Assembly (NCBI RefSeq): GCF_009709555.1
Contig: NZ_WJBG01000174.1
Coordinates: 1 to 63,726 of the forward strand
DNA length: 63,726 nucleotides
DNA from: Streptomyces blattellae
GTDB taxonomy: Bacteria; Actinomycetota; Actinomycetes; Streptomycetales; Streptomycetaceae
Reading direction: 5' to 3'
Shown here: piece after piece, positions 26,074 to 34,528 of the stretch
Numbering within the stretch: position 1 is the stretch's first letter
Layout of the letters: each line of letters starts with the position of its first letter
The notes under the pieces: model-generated
The model's input: the letters and a program-made list of their open reading frames with translations, nothing else
What the model was told of the DNA's origin: nothing
Database searches by the model: none
Position numbers and translations under genes: made by a program

Positions 26074-26991
26074 ATGACCACGATCAACTCGTCGTCGCGC
26101 CCCCGCCTCCGCCCCCGCACGGGCCCCCGCACCAGCCTCCGCACCGGCCGGACGCTCACCTACGCCCTCGTCATCGCTCTCGCGCTCGCCATCGCCGTGC
26201 CGGTCGCCTGGGTACTGATCGCCTCGCTCAAACAGCGCAGCGAGTTCTTCGGCAGCCCCTGGACACTGCCGGAGAGCCTGCACTTCCAGAACTACGTCGA
26301 CGCGTTCACCGACGCCCACATGGGCCAGTACTTCCTGACCTCGGTGCTCGTCACGCTGCTCGGACTGGTGCTCGTCCTGGCGGTCTCCGTGCCGGCCGCC
26401 TATGTCATCGCCCGGTACGAGTTCCGCGGCCGGCGCGTCGTGGAGGTCGCGCTCATGGCCGGCCTCTTCGTCAACGTCAACTACATCGTCGTACCGATCT
26501 TCCTCATGCTCGTCGACTGGGACCGCGCGCTCATCGACGTCTTCCCCGGCGGCTTCTTCATCGACAACCCCGCGGTCCTGTCCCTGGTCTACGCGGCCAC
26601 GTCGATCCCGTTCACCATCTACCTGCTCACCGCGTACTTCCGGACCATCCCGGTCGAGTACGAGGAGGCCGCCGCCCTGGACGGGGCCTCCCGGTTCCGG
26701 ATCATGACCCAGGTCATGCTCCCGATGGCCCGCCCCGCGGTCACCACCGTCATCCTGTTCGACTTCCTGGCCTACTGGAACGACTTCATCATCTCGCTCA
26801 CCCTGCTCCCCGGCGACAACAAGACGCTGCAGGTCGGCCTGCTCAACCTGTTCACCGCGCAGAAGGCGGCGGCGGACTACGGGCGCCTGTACGCCGGCAT
26901 GGTCATCGTCATCGTTCCCGTCCTCCTCCTCTACGCGGTCATCCAGCGCCGGCTCATCGAGGGCATGGCATCGGGCGGAGTGAAGGGCTGA
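26074..26991 (+). CDS. Sugar ABC transporter permease (MalG type)
   Basis: 305 aa, six membrane segments (TYALVIALALAIAVPVAWVL first) and the EAA loop VEYEEAAALDGASRFRIMTQ. It begins 22 bases after the first permease and ends 13 bases before a small membrane protein gene, all in one transcript. The N-terminus is a run of Arg-Pro dipeptides encoded by repetitive DNA (26098-26150). Confidence 0.91.
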   Translation: MTTINSSSRPRLRPRTGPRTSLRTGRTLTYALVIALALAIAVPVAWVLIASLKQRSEFFGSPWTLPESLHFQNYVDAFTDAHMGQYFLTSVLVTLLGLVLVLAVSVPAAYVIARYEFRGRRVVEVALMAGLFVNVNYIVVPIFLMLVDWDRALIDVFPGGFFIDNPAVLSLVYAATSIPFTIYLLTAYFRTIPVEYEEAAALDGASRFRIMTQVMLPMARPAVTTVILFDFLAYWNDFIISLTLLPGDNKTLQVGLLNLFTAQKAAADYGRLYAGMVIVIVPVLLLYAVIQRRLIEGMASGGVKG

Positions 26992-27004
26992 CGGAAGGAA
27001 TCCC

Positions 27005-27265
27005 ATGAACCCCAAGAATCCCGCGAACTCCACAAAGTCCATGAACCCCACGAATCCCGTGAACCCCACGAATCCCGTGAACCCCATCAAGGACTCGACG
27101 CGCACCGCGCTGCTCGTCACCGCCCGTACGCTCGCCGCGGCGGCCTGCCTCACCATCGTCGTCGTGGCGCGCACGACGGTCGGGTGGCGGGACCTCGGGA
27201 TCATGCTGGGCGCGCTGGCCGGGCTGCTGGCCCTGCTCGCCTCGTATAACCGGCGGTTCAGGTGA
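27005..27265 (+). CDS. Small two-helix membrane protein with Asn-Pro repeats
   Basis: 86 aa, family not recognised. The first 30 residues are an Asn-Pro repeat (MNPTNPVNPTNPVNPIKD) encoded by tandem 18-base units, followed by two membrane segments (LLVTARTLAAAACLTIVVVA and DLGIMLGALAGLLALLASY). Ribosome-binding site GGAAGGA, ATG 27005. It lies between the MalG-type permease and the fucosidase, whose GTG overlaps its stop, so it may be an accessory subunit of the importer. Confidence 0.7.
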   Translation: MNPKNPANSTKSMNPTNPVNPTNPVNPIKDSTRTALLVTARTLAAAACLTIVVVARTTVGWRDLGIMLGALAGLLALLASYNRRFR

Positions 27266-28698
27266 CCGGGGGCACCGCCGCGGCGGCGGCCGGGCGGGAA
27301 CTGGCCGCGGTCCGGCCGAGCGAGCGCCAACTCGCCTGGCAGGCCATGGAGTTCTACGGATTCATCCACTTCGGCATGAACACCATGACGGACCGCGAGT
27401 GGGGCGAGGGACACGACGACCCGGCCGCCTTCGACCCGGCCGGACTCGACGCCGACCAGTGGGTCACGGCCCTCAAGAGCGCCGGGATGACCGGTGTGAT
27501 CCTCACCTGCAAGCACCACGACGGGTTCTGTCTGTGGCCGAGCGACGTCACCTCCTACTCGGTCGCCTCGTCGCCGTGGCGGGGCGGCCGGGGCGACGTG
27601 GTCGCGGAGGTCGCCGACGCGGCCCGGCGGCACGGCCTGCGGTTCGGGATCTACCTGTCCCCGTGGGACCGCCACGACGCGTCCTACGGCTCCGGGACCG
27701 CGTACGACGACTTCTACGTCGCCCAGCTCACCGAACTGCTCACCCGGTACGGGCCGGTGTTCTCGGTGTGGCTGGACGGCGCGAACGGCGAGGGCCCCAA
27801 CGGCAAGGTCCAGGTGTACGACTGGGAGCGGTACTACGCGGTGGTCCGCGAGTTGCAGCCGGACGCGGTCATCAGCGTGTGCGGACCGGACGTCCGCTGG
27901 TGCGGCAACGAGGCCGGACAGACCCGCCCCGACGAGTGGAGCGTCGTCCCGCGCGCCCTGCAGGACGCCGAGCGCACCGCCGACCGCTCGCAGCAGGCGG
28001 ACGACGGCACGTTTGCCCGGCTGGTCCGCAGCGACGACCGCGACCTCGGCAGCCGCACCGCGCTGGCCGGGCACGAGGACGACCTGGTCTGGTACCCGGC
28101 CGAGGTCAACACCTCGATCCGTCCCGGCTGGTTCCACCATCCAGCCGAGGACGCCCAAGTCCGCTCGGTGGACGAGCTGTTCACCATCCATCTGCGCGCC
28201 GTCGGCGGCAACTCCTGCTTTCTGCTCAACGTCCCGCCGGCCCGGGACGGCCGGATACGGGACACCGACGTCGCGGTCCTCGATCAACTCGGGCGGCGCA
28301 TCGAGGACTTCCGGGCGCGGCGGATCGAGGCGACGGCGACGGTCTCCTCCGGCACCCCGGGCGACATCGCGACGGCGTGGCCCGGTGCGGGGCGTACGCC
28401 GTGGCGGCCGGACGGCACGGACCCGCGGCCCGGCGTGACCCTCGCGTTCGGGCGGCTGAGCCGGGTCGAGGCGGTCGTCGTGGGCGAGGACATCACCCAG
28501 GGTCAGCGCATCGAGCAGATCGTCGTCCGGGGCCGCCGGGACGGCCGCTGGACGACGCTCGCCGACGCGCACGCGGTGGGCCACCAGCGCATCCTGACGT
28601 TCGCGCCGGCCGAGGTCGACGCCGTACTGGCCGAGGTGGTCCAGACGCGGGACACACCCGTCGTGGCACGCGTGGCAGCGATCGGAGCCGCCTCATGA
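27262..28698 (+). CDS. GH29 alpha-L-fucosidase
   Basis: 478 aa, cytoplasmic. GH29 features: FYGFIHFGMNTMTDREWGEG, GVILTCKHHDGFCLWPSD, RFGIYLSPWDRHDASYG and the catalytic nucleophile Asp in FSVWLDGANGEGP, followed by a C-terminal galactose-binding-like domain. It releases alpha-L-fucose by a retaining mechanism. The acid/base residue is not fixed in this family and I do not assign it. GTG at 27262 overlaps the preceding TGA; its stop overlaps the next ATG. With GH35 it would take apart a Fuc-Gal side chain in sequence. Confidence 0.9.
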   Translation: MTGGTAAAAAGRELAAVRPSERQLAWQAMEFYGFIHFGMNTMTDREWGEGHDDPAAFDPAGLDADQWVTALKSAGMTGVILTCKHHDGFCLWPSDVTSYSVASSPWRGGRGDVVAEVADAARRHGLRFGIYLSPWDRHDASYGSGTAYDDFYVAQLTELLTRYGPVFSVWLDGANGEGPNGKVQVYDWERYYAVVRELQPDAVISVCGPDVRWCGNEAGQTRPDEWSVVPRALQDAERTADRSQQADDGTFARLVRSDDRDLGSRTALAGHEDDLVWYPAEVNTSIRPGWFHHPAEDAQVRSVDELFTIHLRAVGGNSCFLLNVPPARDGRIRDTDVAVLDQLGRRIEDFRARRIEATATVSSGTPGDIATAWPGAGRTPWRPDGTDPRPGVTLAFGRLSRVEAVVVGEDITQGQRIEQIVVRGRRDGRWTTLADAHAVGHQRILTFAPAEVDAVLAEVVQTRDTPVVARVAAIGAAS

Positions 28699-29915
28699 AG
28701 GGCACCCTGCCCAGACAGGGCACATCACGCAAGCCGGTCACATCACGTCATCCCAGCTCCTCGCGCAAGCCGAGCAACTCCCGTAATCCCGGGGCCTCAC
28801 GCAAGCCTCGCGCCGCGCGGCGACCGAGCACCTCCCCCACGCCCGGCACCAGCGCCTCCCGCAGGCCGTCGCGCCGGACCGTCCTCCTCCTCGTCGGCGT
28901 GTGCCTCGCCCTCGCCGCCCTGGTGGTCACCGGGGTGACGCTGCTGGGCGGCCAGCGCGCCGAGGACGAGATCGCCTCCGTCGACGGACACCCCGTGACC
29001 CGCGACGAACTGCTCTTCCACATGCAGCGGCTGGCCCCGACCGTGCAGAACGAGCTGCGCAACGACTACGGCCTGAGCGGCACGATCGACTGGAACGCGA
29101 ACGCGGGCGGGAAGACCGCGCTGCAGCGCCTGGAGGACCGGGCGCTCGACGAGATCGAGCGGGACAAGACCACGCTCATCCTGGCGCAGGAGCAAGGGCT
29201 GGTGGACTCCGTGGACCACGCGGCCTTCCTGGCCGAGCTGGAGCAGGAGAACGAGTCCCGGGCGCGGGACATCGCGGCCGGCAGGACGGTGTACGGCGTC
29301 ACGAACTTCTCCGCCGGCGAGTACTACACACACCGGCTCACGGATCTCACCACCACCCTCAAGAAGCGGCTCGGCGCGGACGCCGGCGACCCGCTCCACG
29401 TCACCGACGCCGAAGTGCGGGGGGAGTTCGACTCCGACCGGGACTCCTGGAGCGCCAACGCGACGACGTACAGGTACACGCGGCTGGTGGTGCCGGTGCC
29501 GGAAGGCGCCGCCGCGGAGTACCCCGAGCGCCTCCAGCAGCGGGTGTCGTCCGCCGGGCGCCTCGCGGACGTCGCCGACGGGGAGCCGGGCGCCCAGCTC
29601 ACGACCGGCACGTACGAAGGCGGTGGCGCCACCTCGCTGAACGCCCACGACCAGGAACTCGTCTCGATCCTCGGCGACCTCCGGCCGGGCCGGATCTCCG
29701 CCCCCGTCGAGGGCACCGGCCAGATCACCTACTACGAACTCGACAGCAAGGACGTCGACGAGGACAAGGCGTTCACCGACTACGCCGAGCGGATCCGGCA
29801 GTCGCTCGTCGACGAGAAGTTCGACCAGTACCTCCAGCGCCGTATCGACGAGAGCGACCTCGACATCGACACCTCGGCGCTGGACGCCATCACCGCAGAG
29901 GATGTACAGAAATGA
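28695..29915 (+). CDS. Membrane-anchored SurA/PpiC-type peptidyl-prolyl isomerase
   Basis: 406 aa. A 60-residue basic, Ser/Pro/Arg-rich cytoplasmic tail precedes one membrane helix (TVLLLVGVCLALAALVVTGV). The outer part has a SurA-like N-domain (VDGHPVTRDELLFHMQRLAP), a long helical part and a parvulin-like C-domain (LVSILGDLRPGRISAPVEG). It is coupled by ATGA overlaps to the fucosidase before and the secreted beta-helix protein after it, suggesting a chaperone dedicated to folding that exported enzyme (inference). Confidence 0.8.
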   Translation: MKGTLPRQGTSRKPVTSRHPSSSRKPSNSRNPGASRKPRAARRPSTSPTPGTSASRRPSRRTVLLLVGVCLALAALVVTGVTLLGGQRAEDEIASVDGHPVTRDELLFHMQRLAPTVQNELRNDYGLSGTIDWNANAGGKTALQRLEDRALDEIERDKTTLILAQEQGLVDSVDHAAFLAELEQENESRARDIAAGRTVYGVTNFSAGEYYTHRLTDLTTTLKKRLGADAGDPLHVTDAEVRGEFDSDRDSWSANATTYRYTRLVVPVPEGAAAEYPERLQQRVSSAGRLADVADGEPGAQLTTGTYEGGGATSLNAHDQELVSILGDLRPGRISAPVEGTGQITYYELDSKDVDEDKAFTDYAERIRQSLVDEKFDQYLQRRIDESDLDIDTSALDAITAEDVQK

Positions 29916-32245
29916 GACCTTTCGACCCCGGCTCACCACCCCCCGGACGAACGCTGTACGCGGGCTTCATCGCCCTGCTCACCGCGCTGCTCGTCGGCTC
30001 GCTCGTGCCCGCCGCGTCCGCCGCCGCAGCCCCGGACCGCCCGTCCACGCCCGCTCCGGCAGCAGCCGCCCAGGCCTGGCCGGGTGACTCCCCGAACACC
30101 ACCGGCGGCACGGACTACTTCATCGACGCCACGCTCGGCTCCGACACGGCGAACGGTACGTCACCGGCGACCGCCTGGCGCACTCTGGCCAAGGCGAACG
30201 CGACGACGTTCCGGGCCGGTGACCGCATCCTGCTCAAGGCCGGTGAGCAGTGGCAGAACCAGCAGCTGTGGCCCAAGGGCTCGGGCAGCGCGGGCCGGCC
30301 GATCACCATCTCGGCGTACGGCGACCCGAACGCCGGCCGCCCGTACATCGCGACGAACGGCAATGTGCCGAGCCCGTTCCGGGCCGACGGCACCAAGAAC
30401 CCGGACACGGTCGGCCTGACCGGCGCGATCGTCCTGCGCAACCAGCAGTACTGGGACATCAACAACGTCGAGCTGTCCAACGACGACAACTTCGCGACCA
30501 ACATCACCTCGGGTTCGTACGTCCGTGACGGAATCAGCGTGTCGATCAACGCCGACCTCCTCGGGAGCGGCGCGGACAGCGTCATGGACTACTTCCGCGT
30601 CACGAACGTGTTCGTCCACAACCTCGACGGCCCGAGCAGCTGGCAGCGGATCCACTACGGCGGCGTCAACTTCCAGGTATTCGGCAGCCGGAGCTACAAG
30701 GACTACGGCACCGGCGGGTACTACTTCAAGGACGTCCGGATCGAGAACAACACCTTCGAGAACGTCGAACTGCACGCCGTCCAGTTCGCGTTCAACTGGT
30801 TCGCGGCCGACGGCACGGACGCCGGCCAGTACGACGAGAACGGAAAATGGCACGAGGGCTGGGAACAGCTGTGGGTGCGCACCCGCGACCTCTACAGCCG
30901 TGACGTCTACATCGGCCACAACTACGCCGAGAGCGTCGGACAGGGCGCCATCCAGCTCGCCGACACCAAGAACATGACGGTCGAGTACAACGAGGTCAAC
31001 GGCTATCTGGAGCGCTACGACGCGGTGTCCTGCGCGCTCTATCTCTGGGCCGGGGCCGACTCCGTCATGCAGTTCAACGAGGTCTACGGCGGGCCGAACA
31101 ACGAGTTCGACGGCACCCCGTGGGACCTGGAATACACCAACTTCAACGTCACGTACCAGTTCAACTACTCGCACGACAACGCGGCCGGCTGGATGGCCTA
31201 CATGGGCAACAGCTCCAATTCGGTGGCCCGCTACAACCTGAGCGTCAACGACAACGGCGTACTCGTGAAGAACATGCTGTCGACGAACTACTCGCCGTCG
31301 TACTTCACGAACAACACCTTCGTCTACGACGGCGCGGATCTCGACTACGTCCACGACGAGACATTCCTCAGCCGCGTCTACTTCCTGAACAACATCTTCT
31401 ACAACACCTCTCAGACGGCTACGACGCCGTGGTACCGCCGGACCGGCGCACTACGGCAGGCGGTGTTCTCCAACAACGACTACTACGAGGCGAGCGGCAC
31501 CCATTCCACCCAGGAGCCGGGCGACCCGAACGGCCTGCGGACCGACCCCCGCTTCGTCGGTGACCCGGCCGACTACGTCACGGGCGTGGGTGTGGACCAG
31601 ATCCGCACCGCCGCGGCCCACTTCGCCCTCCGCGACGACTCACCCCTGATCGACGCCGGCCGCTACAACCCGCACCTCGGCACCGAGGACTTCCTCGGCA
31701 CCCACATCTACTACGGGGACGCACCCGACATCGGCATGGCCGAGAGCCGTATCGGCCCCCAGGTCCCCAACCCCGTCGACGACGATCCCATCGAGGAAGA
31801 GGTCGACAACCGCGTCAACCTCGCCCTCGGCAGACCCGTCACCGCGAGCTCCACCCACTCCGGAGCGAACGGCACCCTCACCGCCGACAAACTCACCGAC
31901 GGCAACCTCACCACCCGCTGGGCCGCCGCCGACAACGCGACCTACCCGGTCACCCTCGACATCGACTTCGGCACGGACACCACCTTCGACGAGGTCTACC
32001 TGGACGAGTACACCGACTCGGGCACCAACCCGCGGGTGCAGTCCTTCCAGCTTCAGCGGTGGGACGCCGCGACCAGCCGCTGGGTGACCTTCGCCAGCCG
32101 CGACACGGGCATCGGGCACGACCTCACCGTGACCGGCTTCGGCGACGTCACCACCTCCCGGCTCCGGGTGTCACTCACCCAGAAGATCGCGACGGAGACG
32201 TACACCCCGACCATGACCGAGATCAGCGTCTACAACACCCCCTAG
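29912..32245 (+). CDS. Secreted right-handed beta-helix protein with C-terminal CBM32/F5-8C domain
   Basis: 777 aa. A signal peptide (FIALLTALLVGSLVPAASAA) is followed by a parallel beta-helix with pectate-lyase-like repeats (DYFIDATLGSDTANGTSPAT; VRIENNTFENVELHAVQFAF; ARYNLSVNDNGVLVKNM) and, after an acidic linker, a discoidin module (RVNLALGRPVTASSTHSGAN; KLTDGNLTTRWAAADN). The fold is used by polysaccharide lyases and by hydrolase families such as GH120 and GH141. I cannot decide between these. It is the only exported enzyme candidate of the locus, so it probably makes the first cut in the polymer. ATG 29912 overlaps the PPIase stop. Confidence 0.85.
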   Translation: MRPFDPGSPPPGRTLYAGFIALLTALLVGSLVPAASAAAAPDRPSTPAPAAAAQAWPGDSPNTTGGTDYFIDATLGSDTANGTSPATAWRTLAKANATTFRAGDRILLKAGEQWQNQQLWPKGSGSAGRPITISAYGDPNAGRPYIATNGNVPSPFRADGTKNPDTVGLTGAIVLRNQQYWDINNVELSNDDNFATNITSGSYVRDGISVSINADLLGSGADSVMDYFRVTNVFVHNLDGPSSWQRIHYGGVNFQVFGSRSYKDYGTGGYYFKDVRIENNTFENVELHAVQFAFNWFAADGTDAGQYDENGKWHEGWEQLWVRTRDLYSRDVYIGHNYAESVGQGAIQLADTKNMTVEYNEVNGYLERYDAVSCALYLWAGADSVMQFNEVYGGPNNEFDGTPWDLEYTNFNVTYQFNYSHDNAAGWMAYMGNSSNSVARYNLSVNDNGVLVKNMLSTNYSPSYFTNNTFVYDGADLDYVHDETFLSRVYFLNNIFYNTSQTATTPWYRRTGALRQAVFSNNDYYEASGTHSTQEPGDPNGLRTDPRFVGDPADYVTGVGVDQIRTAAAHFALRDDSPLIDAGRYNPHLGTEDFLGTHIYYGDAPDIGMAESRIGPQVPNPVDDDPIEEEVDNRVNLALGRPVTASSTHSGANGTLTADKLTDGNLTTRWAAADNATYPVTLDIDFGTDTTFDEVYLDEYTDSGTNPRVQSFQLQRWDAATSRWVTFASRDTGIGHDLTVTGFGDVTTSRLRVSLTQKIATETYTPTMTEISVYNTP

Positions 32246-32275
32246 CACTGTCCGAAGCATGCAACGACCACCGGC

Positions 32276-32299
32276 GGGTGGATGCCACGGCATCCACCC
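32276..32299. terminator. Hairpin terminator after the beta-helix gene
   Basis: A perfect 11-bp stem, GGGTGGATGCC (32276-32286) with GGCATCCACCC (32289-32299), loop of 2, just past the stop at 32245 and between convergent genes. Confidence 0.7.
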
Positions 32300-32302
32300 G
32301 CC

Positions 32303-32370
32303 CCTCTTTGGACGCCCGTCCTCTTTGGACGCCCGTCCTCTTTGGACGCCCGTCCTCTTTGGACGCCCGC
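32303..32370. repeat. Four tandem 17-bp repeats between convergent genes
   Basis: CCTCTTTGGACGCCCGT is repeated at 32303, 32320, 32337 and 32354 (one change in the last copy), with a diverged fifth copy after it. It sits just before the 3' end of the ATP-grasp gene. Function unknown; the length is likely to vary between strains. Confidence 0.85.
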
Positions 32371-32397
32371 CCCTCTCTGGACGCCACGCGCGAGGGC

Positions 32398-33270
32398 TCA
32401 CTCGCGGGCCGCGGCCATGATCGCCTCGACCACGCGGGGCAGCGACGTGGGATGCAGGAACAGGAACAGATTCGGCTCGACCAACTCGGCTTCCATCACG
32501 CGCGGTTCGCCATCGGGACCGTCCACCAGGTCCACGCGCGCGTACAGCAGTCCGGCCCCGTCGGGCACGGCGGCCAACGCCCGCTCAGCGACGGAGAGTT
32601 CGGCCGGGGTCGGGGTCCAGGGCTCAAGGCCGGGATGGGCCACCTTGGCTGCGTCGTACGCCGTGCCGGGGGTCAGAACCGCCCGCTTGCGACTGGCGTG
32701 CAGCAGCCGTCCGCCGAAGAACTGCAACGCCCGCTCACCGCTGACGTCGATACCGCGCAGGTACGGCTGCACCATCGCGGTCAGCCCTTCCCCGTGCATC
32801 CGCGCAAGATGCCGTACGGCGATGTCGTGGTCGTCGGGCGTGTAGCGGGCGGCGTACCGGGAGCCGGCGCCGGTGGCGGGCTTGACGACGAACTCGTGGT
32901 CGTCGGGAAGGCCGGCCGGCTCCCCGGGGGCTATGTAGCGGGTGGAGACGACCGGCACCCCGGCCGCCGCGAGATCCCCGAGGTAGCGTTTGTCGGCGTT
33001 CCACCGCACGACCTCGGCCGGATTCGCCAGCCGGGTGAGCGCCGCGCACTTCCGCGTCCACGCCAGGAATTCGTCCACCCGCCGGCTGTAGTCCCAGGTC
33101 GACCGGATGACGACCAGGTCGTACGCCGCCCAGTCGGCGTCCGGATGGTCCCAGTGCACGGCGTCCGCCCCGGCGCCGGCCTCCCGCAGTGCCCGCACCA
33201 GCCCGGGAAGGTCGCTGTCCTTGCCGGGCTCCGGTCCGGGGTCGTAGGTGACGAGGGCGACTCGGGGCAC
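32398..33270 (-). CDS. ATP-grasp family protein (RimK-like)
   Basis: 290 aa. An N-terminal Rossmann-like part (RVALVTYDPGPEP; YDLVVIRSTWDYSRRVDEFL) precedes the ATP-grasp core with EFVVKPATGAGSRYAARY and the metal-binding end VMEAELVEPNLFLF. ATP-grasp enzymes join a carboxylate, via acyl-phosphate, to an amine or similar nucleophile; the substrate here is unknown. The start is GTG 33270 after ACGGAG. It is divergent from the MerR-PP2C gene. Confidence 0.82.
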   Translation of the reverse strand: MPRVALVTYDPGPEPGKDSDLPGLVRALREAGAGADAVHWDHPDADWAAYDLVVIRSTWDYSRRVDEFLAWTRKCAALTRLANPAEVVRWNADKRYLGDLAAAGVPVVSTRYIAPGEPAGLPDDHEFVVKPATGAGSRYAARYTPDDHDIAVRHLARMHGEGLTAMVQPYLRGIDVSGERALQFFGGRLLHASRKRAVLTPGTAYDAAKVAHPGLEPWTPTPAELSVAERALAAVPDGAGLLYARVDLVDGPDGEPRVMEAELVEPNLFLFLHPTSLPRVVEAIMAAARE

Positions 33271-33337
33271 GGCAGGACTCCGTTCTCGTACGGCTGCCCG
33301 CAGGGTAACCGGCGGTCCCGCAACCGCGACAACCCAT

Positions 33338-33359
33338 TTGACCTTCACCTTCGGTGAAG
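33338..33359 (+). promoter_or_regulatory. MerR-type operator/promoter
   Basis: TTGACC at 33338-33343 serves as -35. The perfect palindrome CTTCACC-TTC-GGTGAAG at 33343-33359 occupies the spacer, the classic position for a MerR-family operator with an over-long spacer. The MerR-PP2C gene starts at 33395, so autoregulation is expected. Confidence 0.7.
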
Positions 33360-33394
33360 CCCCAGCATCGGTGGCGGAACCGGAGGAGTCACGG

Positions 33395-34477
33395 ATGGAC
33401 CTGCTGACGATCGGCGCCTTCGCGAAGGCGTCCCGGCTGACACCCAAGGCACTGCGGCTGTACGACGAACTGGATCTGCTGCGGCCCGCCCGCGTCGACC
33501 CCGACACCGGCTACCGGTACTACGCGCCCGGTCAGCTGGAGCAGGCGCGGCTGGTGGCGTGGCTGCGGCGGCTGGGGATGCCGCTGGCCCGGATCCGTGC
33601 GGTGTGCGGCCTTGCGCCCGCTGCCGCCGCCCGGGAGATCCGTGCCTACTGGGCCGGCGTCGAGGCCGAGACGTCGGCCCGGCGTGACCTCGCCGCGTTC
33701 CTCGTCGATCAGCTGTCCGCCGTATCGGGCACATCAGGAGAGGACACCACCATGCTGGAACTGCGTTACTCCGCCCACTCGGACCCCGGCCGTGTACGCC
33801 CCGCCAACCAGGACACCGCGTACGCGGGGGCGCGGCTGCTCGCCGTCGCCGACGGATACGGACCGGCGGGGGCACCCGCGAGCAGCGCCGCCGTGCGGGC
33901 GCTGAGGTTCCTGGACACGGAGGAGGTGCCGGCGGGCAACGTCCTCAATGTGCTGGAGGACGCCGTGCGGGGCGCGACCGAGGCGGTCCTGGACGTCGCA
34001 ACCGACGGGGCGGAGGCCGGGACCACACTGACCGCCGTGCTGTGGACGGGCTCCCAGCTGGCCCTCGTCCACATCGGCGACAGCCGCGCGTATCTGCTGC
34101 GGGACGGCGGCCTGTTCCGGATCACCCACGACCACACCGTGGTCCAGTCGATGATCGACGAGGGGCGTCTGACGCCGGAGGAGGCCGGGTCCCATCCACA
34201 GCGGGCGCTGCTGCTGAAGGCCCTGGGGAGCGGGAGCGGCACCCCGGCGCCCGTCCCGGACCTGCGCCTGCACGAGAGCCGCCCCGGTGACCGGTACCTC
34301 CTGTGCTCGGACGGCCTGTACGGGGTCGTCCCCGAGGACCGTGTCCGGCAGTTCCTCGTCTCCGTGCCGGACCCGGACACCGCGGTACGGGCCCTGATCG
34401 ACGCCGCGAACGACGCGGGCGGCCCCGACAATGTCAGCTGTGTGGTGGCTGATGTCGTCCGGACCGCCGCGGGGTGA
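33395..34477 (+). CDS. MerR DNA-binding domain fused to a PP2C Ser/Thr phosphatase
   Basis: 360 aa. Residues 1-70 are a MerR HTH (LTIGAFAKASRLTPKALRLY; DPDTGYRYYAPGQLEQARLV), then a coiled dimerisation helix. From about residue 115 there is a complete PP2C domain: SDPGRVRPANQDTAY, LLAVADGYGPAG, LVHIGDSRAYLLRDGGLFRI, YLLCSDGLYGVV, GGPDNVSCVVADV. The metal-binding Asp residues are kept, so it should be active. The usual effector domain of MerR is thus replaced by a phosphatase. A GGAGGAG site precedes ATG 33395. Confidence 0.9.
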   Translation: MDLLTIGAFAKASRLTPKALRLYDELDLLRPARVDPDTGYRYYAPGQLEQARLVAWLRRLGMPLARIRAVCGLAPAAAAREIRAYWAGVEAETSARRDLAAFLVDQLSAVSGTSGEDTTMLELRYSAHSDPGRVRPANQDTAYAGARLLAVADGYGPAGAPASSAAVRALRFLDTEEVPAGNVLNVLEDAVRGATEAVLDVATDGAEAGTTLTAVLWTGSQLALVHIGDSRAYLLRDGGLFRITHDHTVVQSMIDEGRLTPEEAGSHPQRALLLKALGSGSGTPAPVPDLRLHESRPGDRYLLCSDGLYGVVPEDRVRQFLVSVPDPDTAVRALIDAANDAGGPDNVSCVVADVVRTAAG

Positions 34478-34528
34478 CCATGGCAGGGTGACGACAGGTT
34501 CGAGTCTTCGAGTCAAGGAGTACGACGC

